Both the position numbers and the translations under genes were made by a program. From contig DASRQS010000009.1 of assembly GCA_035696365.1 (NCBI GenBank), positions 124,001 through 188,000 on the forward strand: DNA of 64,000 nt, written 5' to 3'. Shown here piece after piece: positions 51,628 through 59,599 of the stretch. A model generated the notes under the pieces. That model made no database searches and was not told where the DNA came from. It worked only from the letters and a program-made list of their open reading frames with translations. This DNA comes from JALYLC01 sp035696365. Lineage in GTDB: Bacteria > Actinomycetota > Thermoleophilia > Gaiellales > JALYLC01. Each line of letters begins with the position of its first letter. The stretch's first letter is position 1.

Positions 51628-51888
51628 CTACATGACCTCGGGGCCGATGCGCTCGCGCAGCAGCGGGAGGACGTCCTCGGGCTGGGGATAGCGGCCGATC
51701 ATCTTCTTGTAGAAGATGCGCTCGCCGTCCACGTCCACGTCGAAGACGCCGCCCGTGCCGGGCACGAGCTCCAGCGCGGTCAGGACAGGAGACCAGCCCT
51801 CGAGGATGCGCGCCGCCAGACCGGAGGCGTTCGGCGTCGCCCCTCAGGGGACGCAGTATTCGATGCGAACCCGATAGGTCGGTCTCAT
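51628..51888 (-). CDS. Selenoprotein of the SelW/Rdx family, UGA-encoded Sec at residue 15
   Basis: 86 residues read through an in-frame TGA at 51846-51844. Before it: MRPTYRVRIEYCVP; after it: GATPNASGLAARILEGWSP, then ELVPGTGGVFDVDVDGERIF, YKKMIGRYPQPEDVLPLLRE and a TAG at 51628. Residues 12-15 form C-V-P-U, the CxxU redox motif in the exact position of CxxC in Rdx homologues, and both sides fit the thioredoxin-like Rdx fold without a break. A hairpin with GGUC in its loop begins 14 bases after the UGA. The ATG overlaps the upstream GT87 stop (ATGA). Ordinary annotation sees two fragments or nothing. It presumably acts in thiol redox chemistry. Confidence 0.9.
51814..51829 (-). promoter_or_regulatory. 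Candidate bacterial SECIS hairpin
   Basis: Within the selenoprotein mRNA, CGCC-UCCGGUCU-GGCG folds as a four-pair stem with an eight-base loop containing GGUC, starting 14 bases after the UGA. An alternative larger stem GCGACGCC/GGCGGCGC can form with one mismatch. Bacterial SECIS elements lie in this position, and the SelB contact in E. coli fdhF is a loop with AGGUCU. Confidence 0.6.
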
Positions 51889-53099
51889 CGCCACACGGGC
51901 AGTCTGCCAGCAGACGGCGACTGCTGGCGCGAGCGGCGACCGAGAGCGCGGACGCGCGGGAAAAGCGCCCACGCGGCGATGCCGATGATCACGGCGAGGA
52001 AGACGATGCGCTCGACCGGGCCGGTGTAGAAGAAGGCCCCGCGCCAGACGAACCAGCAGACGAGCGGCAGCGTCCAGATGGGGCGGAAGCGCGGGGCGTA
52101 GAGCGCCAGCGGTACGAACAGCAGCACGAGATAGTGGTGCCAGACGATCGGCGAGAACGCGATCAGCCCGAGCACGCCGAGCAGGAACGCCGCCTGGTCG
52201 CCGCCCTCGCGGCGCCTGCTCGCCACCCACACGGCCACGGCCAGGCTGAAGCCGACGACATACGGCGCAGCCGCCGCGATCGGCCCGTGAAGCCCGGCCA
52301 GATTCGCGTAGGCCACTGCCGAGTAGCCACGCGTGCGCTCGATGTCCGTCAGCAGCGAGAGCAGGTGCGGGTATCCGGCCAGGCCGTCGAAGCCGATCAG
52401 CGCCCAGCCGGCGACGATCAGCCCTGCCGAAGCGGCGAGGCTGATCACGGCCGCCCGCCAGCGCCGCGTGGCGATGAGCCAGACCACGAGCGGCAGGGCG
52501 ATCAGCTTGAGCGCGATGATCGCACCGAGAGCGATCCCGGCCCGGCCCGCCCGATCGCGCCAGCGCCAGCAGGCGGCGAGGCCGAGCAGGACGAGGAAGT
52601 CGACGGAGCCCATCAGCACCGAACTCATCGCCGCCGGTGTCAGCAGCGCGGCGCCGTAGACGCGCCAGTCGCGCACGCCGACGAGGCGAAGCGCGAGCCC
52701 GCCGGCGAGCAGCATGCAGCCCACCCAGAGCCACTCCGCCAGGGCCTGGGGCAGGTACGAGAACGGCACGCCCAGCAGCAGCGCCGGTGCGGGATAGGCG
52801 GCGAAGACGCCGTCGTGGTACTCGTCCGGGCGGTGCCCGGCGGCCACGGCGTGGCGAACCCGAATGAGCTCGTCCGTGTGGTACGGCGACAGGCCGCGCG
52901 TGATCTCATGGCCTGGCACGAAGAAGTTGCCGTGGAAATCGATCGCCCAGGCGCCGGTGCCGCTGCGATAGCTGCCGATGAGGATCGTCACCAGCATCAC
53001 GATGGGCAGCACTCCGAGCAGCCCGATCGTGAGCACGCGGCGCGCGGCGCGCGCCAGCGCGGGTGTCACGACACCGTGGCGGACCTGCGCGGCGCTCAT
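51885..53099 (-). CDS. GT87 (DUF2029) membrane glycosyltransferase-like protein
   Basis: 404 residues, about ten membrane helices. Features: AWAIDFHGNFFVPGHEITRGLSPY with the family's conserved aspartate near the first outer loop, YPAPALLLGVPFSYLP, VDFLVLLGLAACWRWRD and LKLIALPLVVWLIATRR. It is closely paralogous to the next gene upstream (53096), sharing the whole layout. ATG 53099; the start overlaps the paralogue's stop and its own stop overlaps the selenoprotein ATG. Confidence 0.87.
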   Translation of the reverse strand: MSAAQVRHGVVTPALARAARRVLTIGLLGVLPIVMLVTILIGSYRSGTGAWAIDFHGNFFVPGHEITRGLSPYHTDELIRVRHAVAAGHRPDEYHDGVFAAYPAPALLLGVPFSYLPQALAEWLWVGCMLLAGGLALRLVGVRDWRVYGAALLTPAAMSSVLMGSVDFLVLLGLAACWRWRDRAGRAGIALGAIIALKLIALPLVVWLIATRRWRAAVISLAASAGLIVAGWALIGFDGLAGYPHLLSLLTDIERTRGYSAVAYANLAGLHGPIAAAAPYVVGFSLAVAVWVASRRREGGDQAAFLLGVLGLIAFSPIVWHHYLVLLFVPLALYAPRFRPIWTLPLVCWFVWRGAFFYTGPVERIVFLAVIIGIAAWALFPRVRALGRRSRQQSPSAGRLPVWR

Positions 53100-54289
53100 G
53101 CGAGCGTCACCGTCGCCTGCGGCCGGGACGAGGGGCCGCCGCGCGGGCGCAGTCTCGACGAGAGCGCAAGCGCGCAGATGCCACTCAGGAGGACGGCGCA
53201 GAGGACGAGCGAGGAGATGGACACGAGGCCCGAGGTGTCCGGCATGAGCCAGAACAGCACTGGCAGCGACCAGACCACCCCAAAGCGCGGGCGGAGCACG
53301 GCGACCGGCACGAGCAGCAGCGCGAGCGAGTGCTGCCACACGATCGGCGAGAACGCGAGCGCTGCGAGCACGCCGAGCAGAAACAGGGCGGCATCGGCCT
53401 GCGGGCCTCGGCGCGCGACGATCCAGATCGCCGCGACCACGCACACGCCTGCCGCATAGGGAACCAGCGCGGCGGTGCCCGCACCTGCGCCGAACGCCCG
53501 CGCGAAGGACGCTCCCGAGAAGCCACGCGTGCTCTCGACGTCGGTCAGCAGCGAGAGCAGGTGCGGGTAGCCGGCCACCCCGTGGAAGCCGATCAGCGCC
53601 CATGACAGCGCGGCGAGCCCGGCCGCCGTGACAAGGCTGACGGCGGCCGCGGCGTAGCGCCTGGTTGCCACGAGCCAGAACACGAGGGGCAGCGCGATCA
53701 GCTTGATGGCGATGATGCCGCCCAGCGCGGCGCCCGCCTTCCCGGCGTGCTCACGCCAGCGCCAGCAGGCTGCCAGCCCGAGCATGAGCAACAGATCGAC
53801 CGCGCCGAAGAAGAGCGAGCAGACGACCGGCGGAGCGGTGGCCGCGGCGGCGTAGACGCGCCAGTCGCGCACCCCGGCGAGCCGCAAAGCCAGCGCGCCG
53901 GCCAGCAGCATGCAGCCGACCCAGAGCCACTCGGCGAGCATGGCCGGGAGCGCCGCGAATGGCACGCCGAGCAGGAGCCCGGGCGCCGGGTAGGTCGGGA
54001 AGACGCCGTGCTGGTAGGAGATCGGGCTGTGCCCAGCGGCCACCGCGGCGCGCACCCGGACGAGCTCATCCGGGTGGTACGGCGAGTCGCCGCGCAGGAT
54101 CTCCTGTGCCGGGAAGCGGAGGTTGCCGTTGAAGTCGATCGCCCAGGCCGCGTGCCCGTTGCGGATGCTCATGACGACGTACAACACCACGAGGCCGGGC
54201 AAAAGCGCGAGCCAGCCGAGCGTCGCGACCTGCTTGCAGGCCTGCCCGATTCCGGGCACGCGGGTTCCTCGCTCGAAGATCGCGCTCAC
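53096..54289 (-). CDS. GT87 (DUF2029) membrane glycosyltransferase-like protein, tandem paralogue
   Basis: 397 residues: AWAIDFNGNLRFPAQEILRGDSPY, YPAPGLLLGVPFAALP, VDLLLMLGLAACWRWRE, IKLIALPLVFWLVATRR and WALIGFHGVAGYPHLLSLL match the downstream copy closely. GTG 54289 starts the three-gene run GT87-GT87-selenoprotein. The donor and acceptor of any glycosyl transfer are unknown. Confidence 0.87.
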   Translation of the reverse strand: MSAIFERGTRVPGIGQACKQVATLGWLALLPGLVVLYVVMSIRNGHAAWAIDFNGNLRFPAQEILRGDSPYHPDELVRVRAAVAAGHSPISYQHGVFPTYPAPGLLLGVPFAALPAMLAEWLWVGCMLLAGALALRLAGVRDWRVYAAAATAPPVVCSLFFGAVDLLLMLGLAACWRWREHAGKAGAALGGIIAIKLIALPLVFWLVATRRYAAAAVSLVTAAGLAALSWALIGFHGVAGYPHLLSLLTDVESTRGFSGASFARAFGAGAGTAALVPYAAGVCVVAAIWIVARRGPQADAALFLLGVLAALAFSPIVWQHSLALLLVPVAVLRPRFGVVWSLPVLFWLMPDTSGLVSISSLVLCAVLLSGICALALSSRLRPRGGPSSRPQATVTLA

Positions 54290-54351
54290 GCATACGGGAT
54301 CGAGTCCGCCGGGTCACACTCGCATCCCTCAGTGGAGGGATAGGTCGCGAA

Positions 54352-55800
54352 TCAGGCGGTTTCGTCCGCCAGCGACCCGGCCGAGCGCTGCTGCTGGTCT
54401 GCGAGCGTGACGCGGGGGGACGGACGGGGCACCATCATCGCGGCCACGACGCCCACCACGAGCGCAACGGCGCAGAGCGCGAAGGCGATCGTGAAGCCGC
54501 GCTCTTTGGGGAAACCGCTCGAGGTCAGGCTGGCGTCGATGATGCTGGCCGCGATCGTCGTGCCGAGCGCCCCGCCCACGGTGCGCGCGATCGTGTTCAT
54601 GCCGGTGGCGATGCCCGTCATCTGCGGCGGCACCGCCTCGACGATCAGGTTGGCCATCGAGGCGAACGCGAGCCCGATGCCGATTCCGAGGATGGCGGCC
54701 GCGAGATACACCTGCCAGGGCGAGGAATGGGCGACGGCGAGCAACGCGAAGGCCGCCGCCGCGAAGCCGGCGCCGAGGATCAGGGGTATGCGCGAGCCGA
54801 TGCGTCCCGCCATGCGGCCCGCGATCGGGCTCGCGACCAGCATCAGCACCGTGGTGGGCAACAGGAAGAGGCCCGCCTCGGTGACACTCGCGCCGAAGCC
54901 GAAGCCCGTGCTCTCCGGCAACTCGACGAACTGCGGGATCAGGATGAACGAGTTGTACATCCCGAAGCCGATCAGCAGTGTCGCGAGATTGACCGTCCAA
55001 ACGCCGCGCACCACCATCATCTTCATGTCGACGAGTGGCTCGGTGGAGCGCGACTCGGCCCGCACCCAGAGGCCGAGCAGCACGAGCCCGACGACGAACA
55101 GCCCGATGACCCTGGGCGAGAGCCAGCCCCACGTCGGCGCCTCGCTGAAGCCGAGCAGGATCGCCACCAGCCAGCCCGACAGGAGCGACGCCCCCAGCCA
55201 GTTCACGCGCCCGGGGCTGAGCACCGGAGACTCGGGGACGAACAGCCAGGTCGCGACCAGCGCGAGCACGACGGCCACGAGCGGGATCCAGAAGAGGTAG
55301 TGGTAGTCGAGGTGCTGCACGATCGGGCCCGCCGCGACGATGCCGACGCCTCCGCCAACGGCGAAGGTGGCCGAGATCAGTCCGATGCCCGTCGCCACGC
55401 GAGCCTTGGGGAACTCGTCGCGCACGATGCCGATGCCGAGCGGGAACACGGCGCCGCCGATGCCCTGGATGCCGCGCCCGACGAGCATCGGCCCGATGGA
55501 CGTCGAGAGCGCCGAGATCACGGTCCCCAGCGCGAGCGCGACGAGCGCGATCACGAGCACTCGCTCCTTGCCGAACATGTCGCCGAGGCGGCCCGCGATG
55601 GGCGTCGCGACCGAGGCGGTGAGCAGGTACGCAGTGAGGATCCAGCTGACGCCCGTGGGCGTGGTGTGCAGTGCGCGCTGCATCTCGGGCAGTGCCGGCG
55701 CGACCATCGACTGCAGCAGCGCGAAGGCCAGCGCCGCGAGCGTGAGCACAGCGAACGTCAGCACGTAGTGCGGTCGTTTGGCGTGCGACAGCGCGGGCAT
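54352..55800 (-). CDS. MFS drug exporter, DHA2 family
   Basis: 482 residues, about 14 helices: ALLQSMVAPALPEMQ in helix 1, GRLGDMFGKERVLV in loop 2-3, RGIQGIGGAVFPLGIGIV and FAVGGGVGIVAAGPI. ATG 55800 preceded by AAAGGTG. It is divergent from the MerR regulator and so a probable target of it. Confidence 0.93.
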   Translation of the reverse strand: MPALSHAKRPHYVLTFAVLTLAALAFALLQSMVAPALPEMQRALHTTPTGVSWILTAYLLTASVATPIAGRLGDMFGKERVLVIALVALALGTVISALSTSIGPMLVGRGIQGIGGAVFPLGIGIVRDEFPKARVATGIGLISATFAVGGGVGIVAAGPIVQHLDYHYLFWIPLVAVVLALVATWLFVPESPVLSPGRVNWLGASLLSGWLVAILLGFSEAPTWGWLSPRVIGLFVVGLVLLGLWVRAESRSTEPLVDMKMMVVRGVWTVNLATLLIGFGMYNSFILIPQFVELPESTGFGFGASVTEAGLFLLPTTVLMLVASPIAGRMAGRIGSRIPLILGAGFAAAAFALLAVAHSSPWQVYLAAAILGIGIGLAFASMANLIVEAVPPQMTGIATGMNTIARTVGGALGTTIAASIIDASLTSSGFPKERGFTIAFALCAVALVVGVVAAMMVPRPSPRVTLADQQQRSAGSLADETA

Positions 55801-55923
55801 GCGGGGCACCTTTGGGCGTTTCGTGATTCCACGCCGAGGCGCGGGCAACCCCGACCTCCCGGCGAACCAACCTCCAGCATACGTTAGGTTCGGCTCCTGG
55901 CAAATCGGCCATCTCCCGCGTGA

Positions 55924-55948
55924 TAAACTGACGTGTACGTCACGTTTA
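55924..55948. promoter_or_regulatory. Palindromic operator at the MerR gene start
   Basis: TAAAC-TGACGT and ACGTCA-C-GTTTA form nested inverted arms around GT, with one extra base on the right. It touches ATG 55948 and lies in the divergent gap before the DHA2 pump at 55800, a suitable site for autoregulation. Confidence 0.6.
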
Positions 55949-56418
55949 TGAGAGGCCGCCAGAAAGTGAGTGCCGTCAAGGAACAGTTTCGCATCGGGGA
56001 GCTCGCGCGCCGCGCGCGGTCGACCCCGCGTGCCGTGCGCTACTACGAGGAGCTCGGACTGCTGCCCGAGCGCGGGCGGCCGCGCGGCGGCCACCGCATG
56101 TACGACGAGCACGACGTGGAGCGGCTCAAGGAGCTCCTGCACATCAAGGAGCTGCTCGGCCTGACACTCAACGAGCTGCGCGCCTGGATGGCGGCGGAGT
56201 CCGCGCGCGCAGCACTGCGCGAGCGCTGGGACAGCGGCGAGGCCGCGGACACCGAGACGCGCCGCGACATCGTGCAGGAGGCGCTGCCGCACATCGAGAC
56301 GCAGATCGCGCTCGTCGCGTCGCGCCGTGCCGCGCTCGAGGAGCTCGAGGACGAGCTGACCGAGAAGCGCCGCCGCGTGCGCGAGATCCTGCTCGAGCTG
56401 GGCGACGAGCCCGCGTGA
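55948..56418 (+). CDS. MerR-family transcriptional regulator
   Basis: 156 residues from ATG 55948; GTG 55966, with AGAGG ten bases before it, is an equally good start and would leave the palindrome upstream. Winged helix: FRIGELARRARSTPRAVRYYEELGLLPERGR, then GGHRMYDEHDVERLKELLHIKELLG, followed by a long dimerisation helix (ALEELEDELTEKRRRVREILLEL). No metal-binding cysteines, so a drug or organic effector is likely. Its stop overlaps the downstream pump's GTG. Confidence 0.92.
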   Translation: MRGRQKVSAVKEQFRIGELARRARSTPRAVRYYEELGLLPERGRPRGGHRMYDEHDVERLKELLHIKELLGLTLNELRAWMAAESARAALRERWDSGEAADTETRRDIVQEALPHIETQIALVASRRAALEELEDELTEKRRRVREILLELGDEPA

Positions 56419-58148
56419 GCGCCACCGTCGCCCGGCCCCAGCGCCCCGCTGCCGAGGTCCCGCCGCGGCACGATCGCTACAAGTGGATCGCACTCTCGAA
56501 TACGACGATCGGCATGCTGATCACGACGATCAACTCCTCGATCGTCCTGATCGCGCTCCCGGACATCTTCCGCGGCATCCACCTCGACCCGCTGCTGCCG
56601 AGCAATACGAGCTACCTGCTCTGGATGATGATGGGCTTCATGGTCGCCACCGCCGTGCTGGTGGTGACGTTCGGGCGCATCGGCGACATGTTCGGGCGCG
56701 TGCGCATGTTCAATCTCGGCCTGGCTGTGTTCACGGTCTGCTCCATCCTCCTGTCGGTGACCTGGATGACGGGCTCGTCGGCCGCGCTGTGGCTGATCGG
56801 GATGCGCATCGGCCAGGGCGTCGGCGGCGCACTCGTGATGGGCAACTCGGCGGCCATCCTGACCGACGCGTTCCCGAGCCAGGAGCGCGGCCTCGCGCTC
56901 GGCGTCAATGCCGTCGCGGCCATCGCGGGCTCGTTCATGGGCCTCGTGCTGGGCGGGCTGCTGGCGCCCACGTCGTGGCGGCTCGTGTTCCTCGTCTCCG
57001 TCCCGTTCGGCGTCTTCGGCACGATCTGGGCGTACTGGAAGCTGCAGGAGCGCGGCGAGCGCCGGCCGGCGCGCATCGACTGGTGGGGCAACGTGACCTT
57101 CGCGGTCGGCCTGATCCTCGTGCTCGTTTCGATCACCTACGGCATCCAGCCCTACGGCGGCCACTCCATGGGCTGGACGAATCCGAGGGTGATCGGCGAG
57201 ATGCTGTCGGGCCTGGTCCTGCTGGCGGCTTTCGTCGCCATCGAGCTGCGCATCGACGACCCGATGTTCAGCCTCGGGCTATTCCGCATCCGCGCCTTCA
57301 CGGCCGGCTCCGTCGCGACGCTGCTGGCCTCGCTCGGGCGCGGCGGCCTGATGTTCATGCTGATCATCTGGCTGCAGGGCATCTGGCTCCCCCTGCACGG
57401 CTACAGCTTCTCGGAGACGCCGCTCTGGGCGGGCATCTACATGCTGCCGCTGACGGTGGGCTTCCTCGTGGCCGGCCCGCTCTCGGGGCGCCTCTCGGAT
57501 CGCTTCGGGGCGCGGCCGTTCGCGACGGGCGGCATGCTCGCCGCCGCCGTCGCGTTCCTGCTGCTCGAGCTGCTGCCCGTCGACTTCGACTACCGCGCCT
57601 TCGCCGCCCTCCTGCTGCTGATGGGGCTCGCGATGGGATTGTTCTCCGCGCCCAACCAGATGGGGATCATGAACAGCCTGCCTGCGCACCGCCGCGGCGT
57701 CGGCTCGGGCATGGCCGCGACCTTCCAGAACTCCGCGATGGTGCTCTCGATCGGCATCTTCTTCTCGCTCATGATCATCGGCCTGAGCGCCTCGCTGCCC
57801 GGCACGATGGATCACGGCCTCGTCGCGCAGGGCGTGCCGGCGGCCGACGCGGCGCGCATCTCCCATCTGCCGGCGGTCGGCGTGCTGTTCGCGTCGTTCC
57901 TCGGCTACAACCCGATGCAGCACCTGCTCGGGCCGACGCTGCACCAGATCCCCGCCGCCAACGCGGCCTACCTCACCGGCCCGAAGTTCTTCCCGCACCT
58001 GATCGCCCAGCCGTTCGCGAACGGCCTGCACGTCGCGTTCGACTTCGCGATCGTCGCGTGCCTGGTCGCGGCCGCCGCCTCCTGGCTGCGCGGCTCGCAC
58101 TACGTGCACGGCATGGCCGAGCCCGAGGTCGAGCTGCCGACGTCCTGA
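56415..58148 (+). CDS. MFS drug exporter, DHA2 family, cotranscribed with MerR
   Basis: 577 residues, 14 helices, longer than its neighbour because of an extracytoplasmic loop near the end (HGLVAQGVPAADAARISHLP). Signatures: INSSIVLIALPDIF in helix 1, GRIGDMFGRVRMF in loop 2-3, MRIGQGVGGALVMGNSAAIL. GTG 56415 lies in the MerR stop codon. Together with 54352 it places one regulator between two pumps. Confidence 0.93.
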   Translation: MSATVARPQRPAAEVPPRHDRYKWIALSNTTIGMLITTINSSIVLIALPDIFRGIHLDPLLPSNTSYLLWMMMGFMVATAVLVVTFGRIGDMFGRVRMFNLGLAVFTVCSILLSVTWMTGSSAALWLIGMRIGQGVGGALVMGNSAAILTDAFPSQERGLALGVNAVAAIAGSFMGLVLGGLLAPTSWRLVFLVSVPFGVFGTIWAYWKLQERGERRPARIDWWGNVTFAVGLILVLVSITYGIQPYGGHSMGWTNPRVIGEMLSGLVLLAAFVAIELRIDDPMFSLGLFRIRAFTAGSVATLLASLGRGGLMFMLIIWLQGIWLPLHGYSFSETPLWAGIYMLPLTVGFLVAGPLSGRLSDRFGARPFATGGMLAAAVAFLLLELLPVDFDYRAFAALLLLMGLAMGLFSAPNQMGIMNSLPAHRRGVGSGMAATFQNSAMVLSIGIFFSLMIIGLSASLPGTMDHGLVAQGVPAADAARISHLPAVGVLFASFLGYNPMQHLLGPTLHQIPAANAAYLTGPKFFPHLIAQPFANGLHVAFDFAIVACLVAAAASWLRGSHYVHGMAEPEVELPTS

Positions 58149-58151
58149 GGC

Positions 58152-59183
58152 CTATGGCCTGAGCACGCGCCAGTCGTCGCTGACTTCGCCCGGGCCATAG
58201 GCGGACTTGACGCGCTTGGCGACGATGCCGAGGCCGCGGGCCCGCGCCGCGCGGCGCAACGCGGCGCCGTCGTCGTAGGCGCGTGAGAGCCGCAGCTCGG
58301 CGATGCTGTCGTCGAGCATCGCCTCCAGTCGCTTGCGCCGCTCCTTCCAGGGCTCCTCGAGGATCGGCTCCGTCTCGTACTCGAGCACGTCGAAGACGAC
58401 GTAGACGACGGTCCCGCCGCCGCTCTCGAGCAGCTTCCGGCTCGGCTGCCCCTCGTCGTCGAGGGCGCAGATCACGCCGTCGAGCACGCACTCACTGGTG
58501 CGCAGCGCCCGCGGCATGCGGGCCAGCACCTGCTTTGCGCGCGCGTCGATCGCATCACCGCCGTCGTGCTGGAAGTGCCCGCGCGCGCCCTCGACGGGCG
58601 CCAGCGCGCGCACGCCCAGCCAGGCGAGCTCGAACGCCCAACCCGTGCCGCTCGGCACGCGCTGGGCTTCGCGGGGCCACATCGGCTTGTAGCTCTGCAT
58701 GGGCCCGGCGGCCGCCTCCTTCGCGGGCCGGACGATCAGCCAGTTGCGCTGCTCGCCGCCCAGGCGGGCCGGGACCAGCGCCCACTCGCCCTTCAGCTTC
58801 TTGCCGTGGAGGATCACCGTCAGCGTGCCGTCGGGCCGCTCGCGCTCGAGCTCGTACGTGCCGCGATCCCAGACCTCCACCGAGCCGCCGCCGTACTCGC
58901 CGGCCGGGATCTCGCCCTCGAAGTCGGCGTAGTCGAGTGGATGGTCCTCCACGTGCACCGCCAGCGAGCGCTCACCGGCCCGCAGCGGCACGCCGCGCGG
59001 CAGCGCCCAGCTCAGCAGCACGCCGTCGCGCTCGAGGCGGAAGTCGTAATGCAGGGCGCGCGCCGAGTGTCGCTGCACCACGAACACGGGGGCTCTCGAC
59101 GACCTCTGCTGCTTCTTGCCCTCGAGCGGCTCGGGCGTCTTGCCCTTGTGGCGCTTGGCCCGGTAGTCCTCGAGATCAGCCAC
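58152..59183 (-). CDS. LigD-like protein: 3'-phosphoesterase domain plus degenerate ligase domain
   Basis: 343 residues from GTG 59183. The phosphoesterase domain (about 33-153) keeps H39, H45, D47, R49 and H81 (RHSARALHYDFRLE, EDHPLDY), the same spacing as the catalytic set reported for Pseudomonas LigD. The following region (about 165-343) resembles an ATP-dependent ligase adenylation domain, but motif I reads ELAWLGVRAL where active ligases have E-x-K-x-D-G: the nucleotide-accepting lysine is A187. No OB domain or polymerase domain follows. It likely trims 3' ends at most. It lies beside a ku remnant. Confidence 0.85.
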   Translation of the reverse strand: MADLEDYRAKRHKGKTPEPLEGKKQQRSSRAPVFVVQRHSARALHYDFRLERDGVLLSWALPRGVPLRAGERSLAVHVEDHPLDYADFEGEIPAGEYGGGSVEVWDRGTYELERERPDGTLTVILHGKKLKGEWALVPARLGGEQRNWLIVRPAKEAAAGPMQSYKPMWPREAQRVPSGTGWAFELAWLGVRALAPVEGARGHFQHDGGDAIDARAKQVLARMPRALRTSECVLDGVICALDDEGQPSRKLLESGGGTVVYVVFDVLEYETEPILEEPWKERRKRLEAMLDDSIAELRLSRAYDDGAALRRAARARGLGIVAKRVKSAYGPGEVSDDWRVLRP

Positions 59184-59210
59184 GGTTGCCCAGAAGCATC
59201 GCAGCGCCAC

Positions 59211-59570
59211 TCAGCTCGTGCGGCCCGACTTCGCCTGCGCGCGCGCCTTGGGCGCCTTGGCGCGAGACTTCGGCTCGGCTGCCCGCGTCTTCGCAGCTGC
59301 TCGCCCCTGCTTGCCGACGGCGGCATCGAGGCTCTCCTGGAGCGCGGCCATGAGGTCGTCGGGCGACGATCGCCATCAGGCGGTCGCGATAGCGATCGTG
59401 ATAGGCGGAGTGGTCGAAGGAGCCCTTCATGCAAGGTAGTGGATGCGAGCGCCGCTCCTGGCGTGCGGCATGTTGAAGTGCACGTTGTGCTCGCTGATCG
59501 CCGTGTACATGCGCACCGGCACGTTGACGAGGCCGAACGAGATCGCACCGGTCCAGACTGCGCGTGGCAT
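59211..59570 (-). pseudogene. Remnant of a Ku (NHEJ) gene with internal deletion and frameshifts
   Basis: ATG 59570 begins a perfect Ku N-terminus, PRAVWTGAISFGLVNVPVRM, running about 46 residues to ARIHYLA and a TGA at 59427. In another frame the sequence continues directly with KGSFDHSAYHDRYRDRLMAI, a Ku C-terminal helix, and then, after a further frame change, DDLMAALQESLDAAVGKQ and a lysine/alanine-rich tail ending at 59211. About two thirds of the normal protein (250-300 residues) is missing between the parts. It cannot make functional Ku. Real decay or a local assembly collapse are both possible. Confidence 0.85.
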
Positions 59571-59599
59571 GCAGGGGTGATGGCCGCCGCGGCCGTTCG

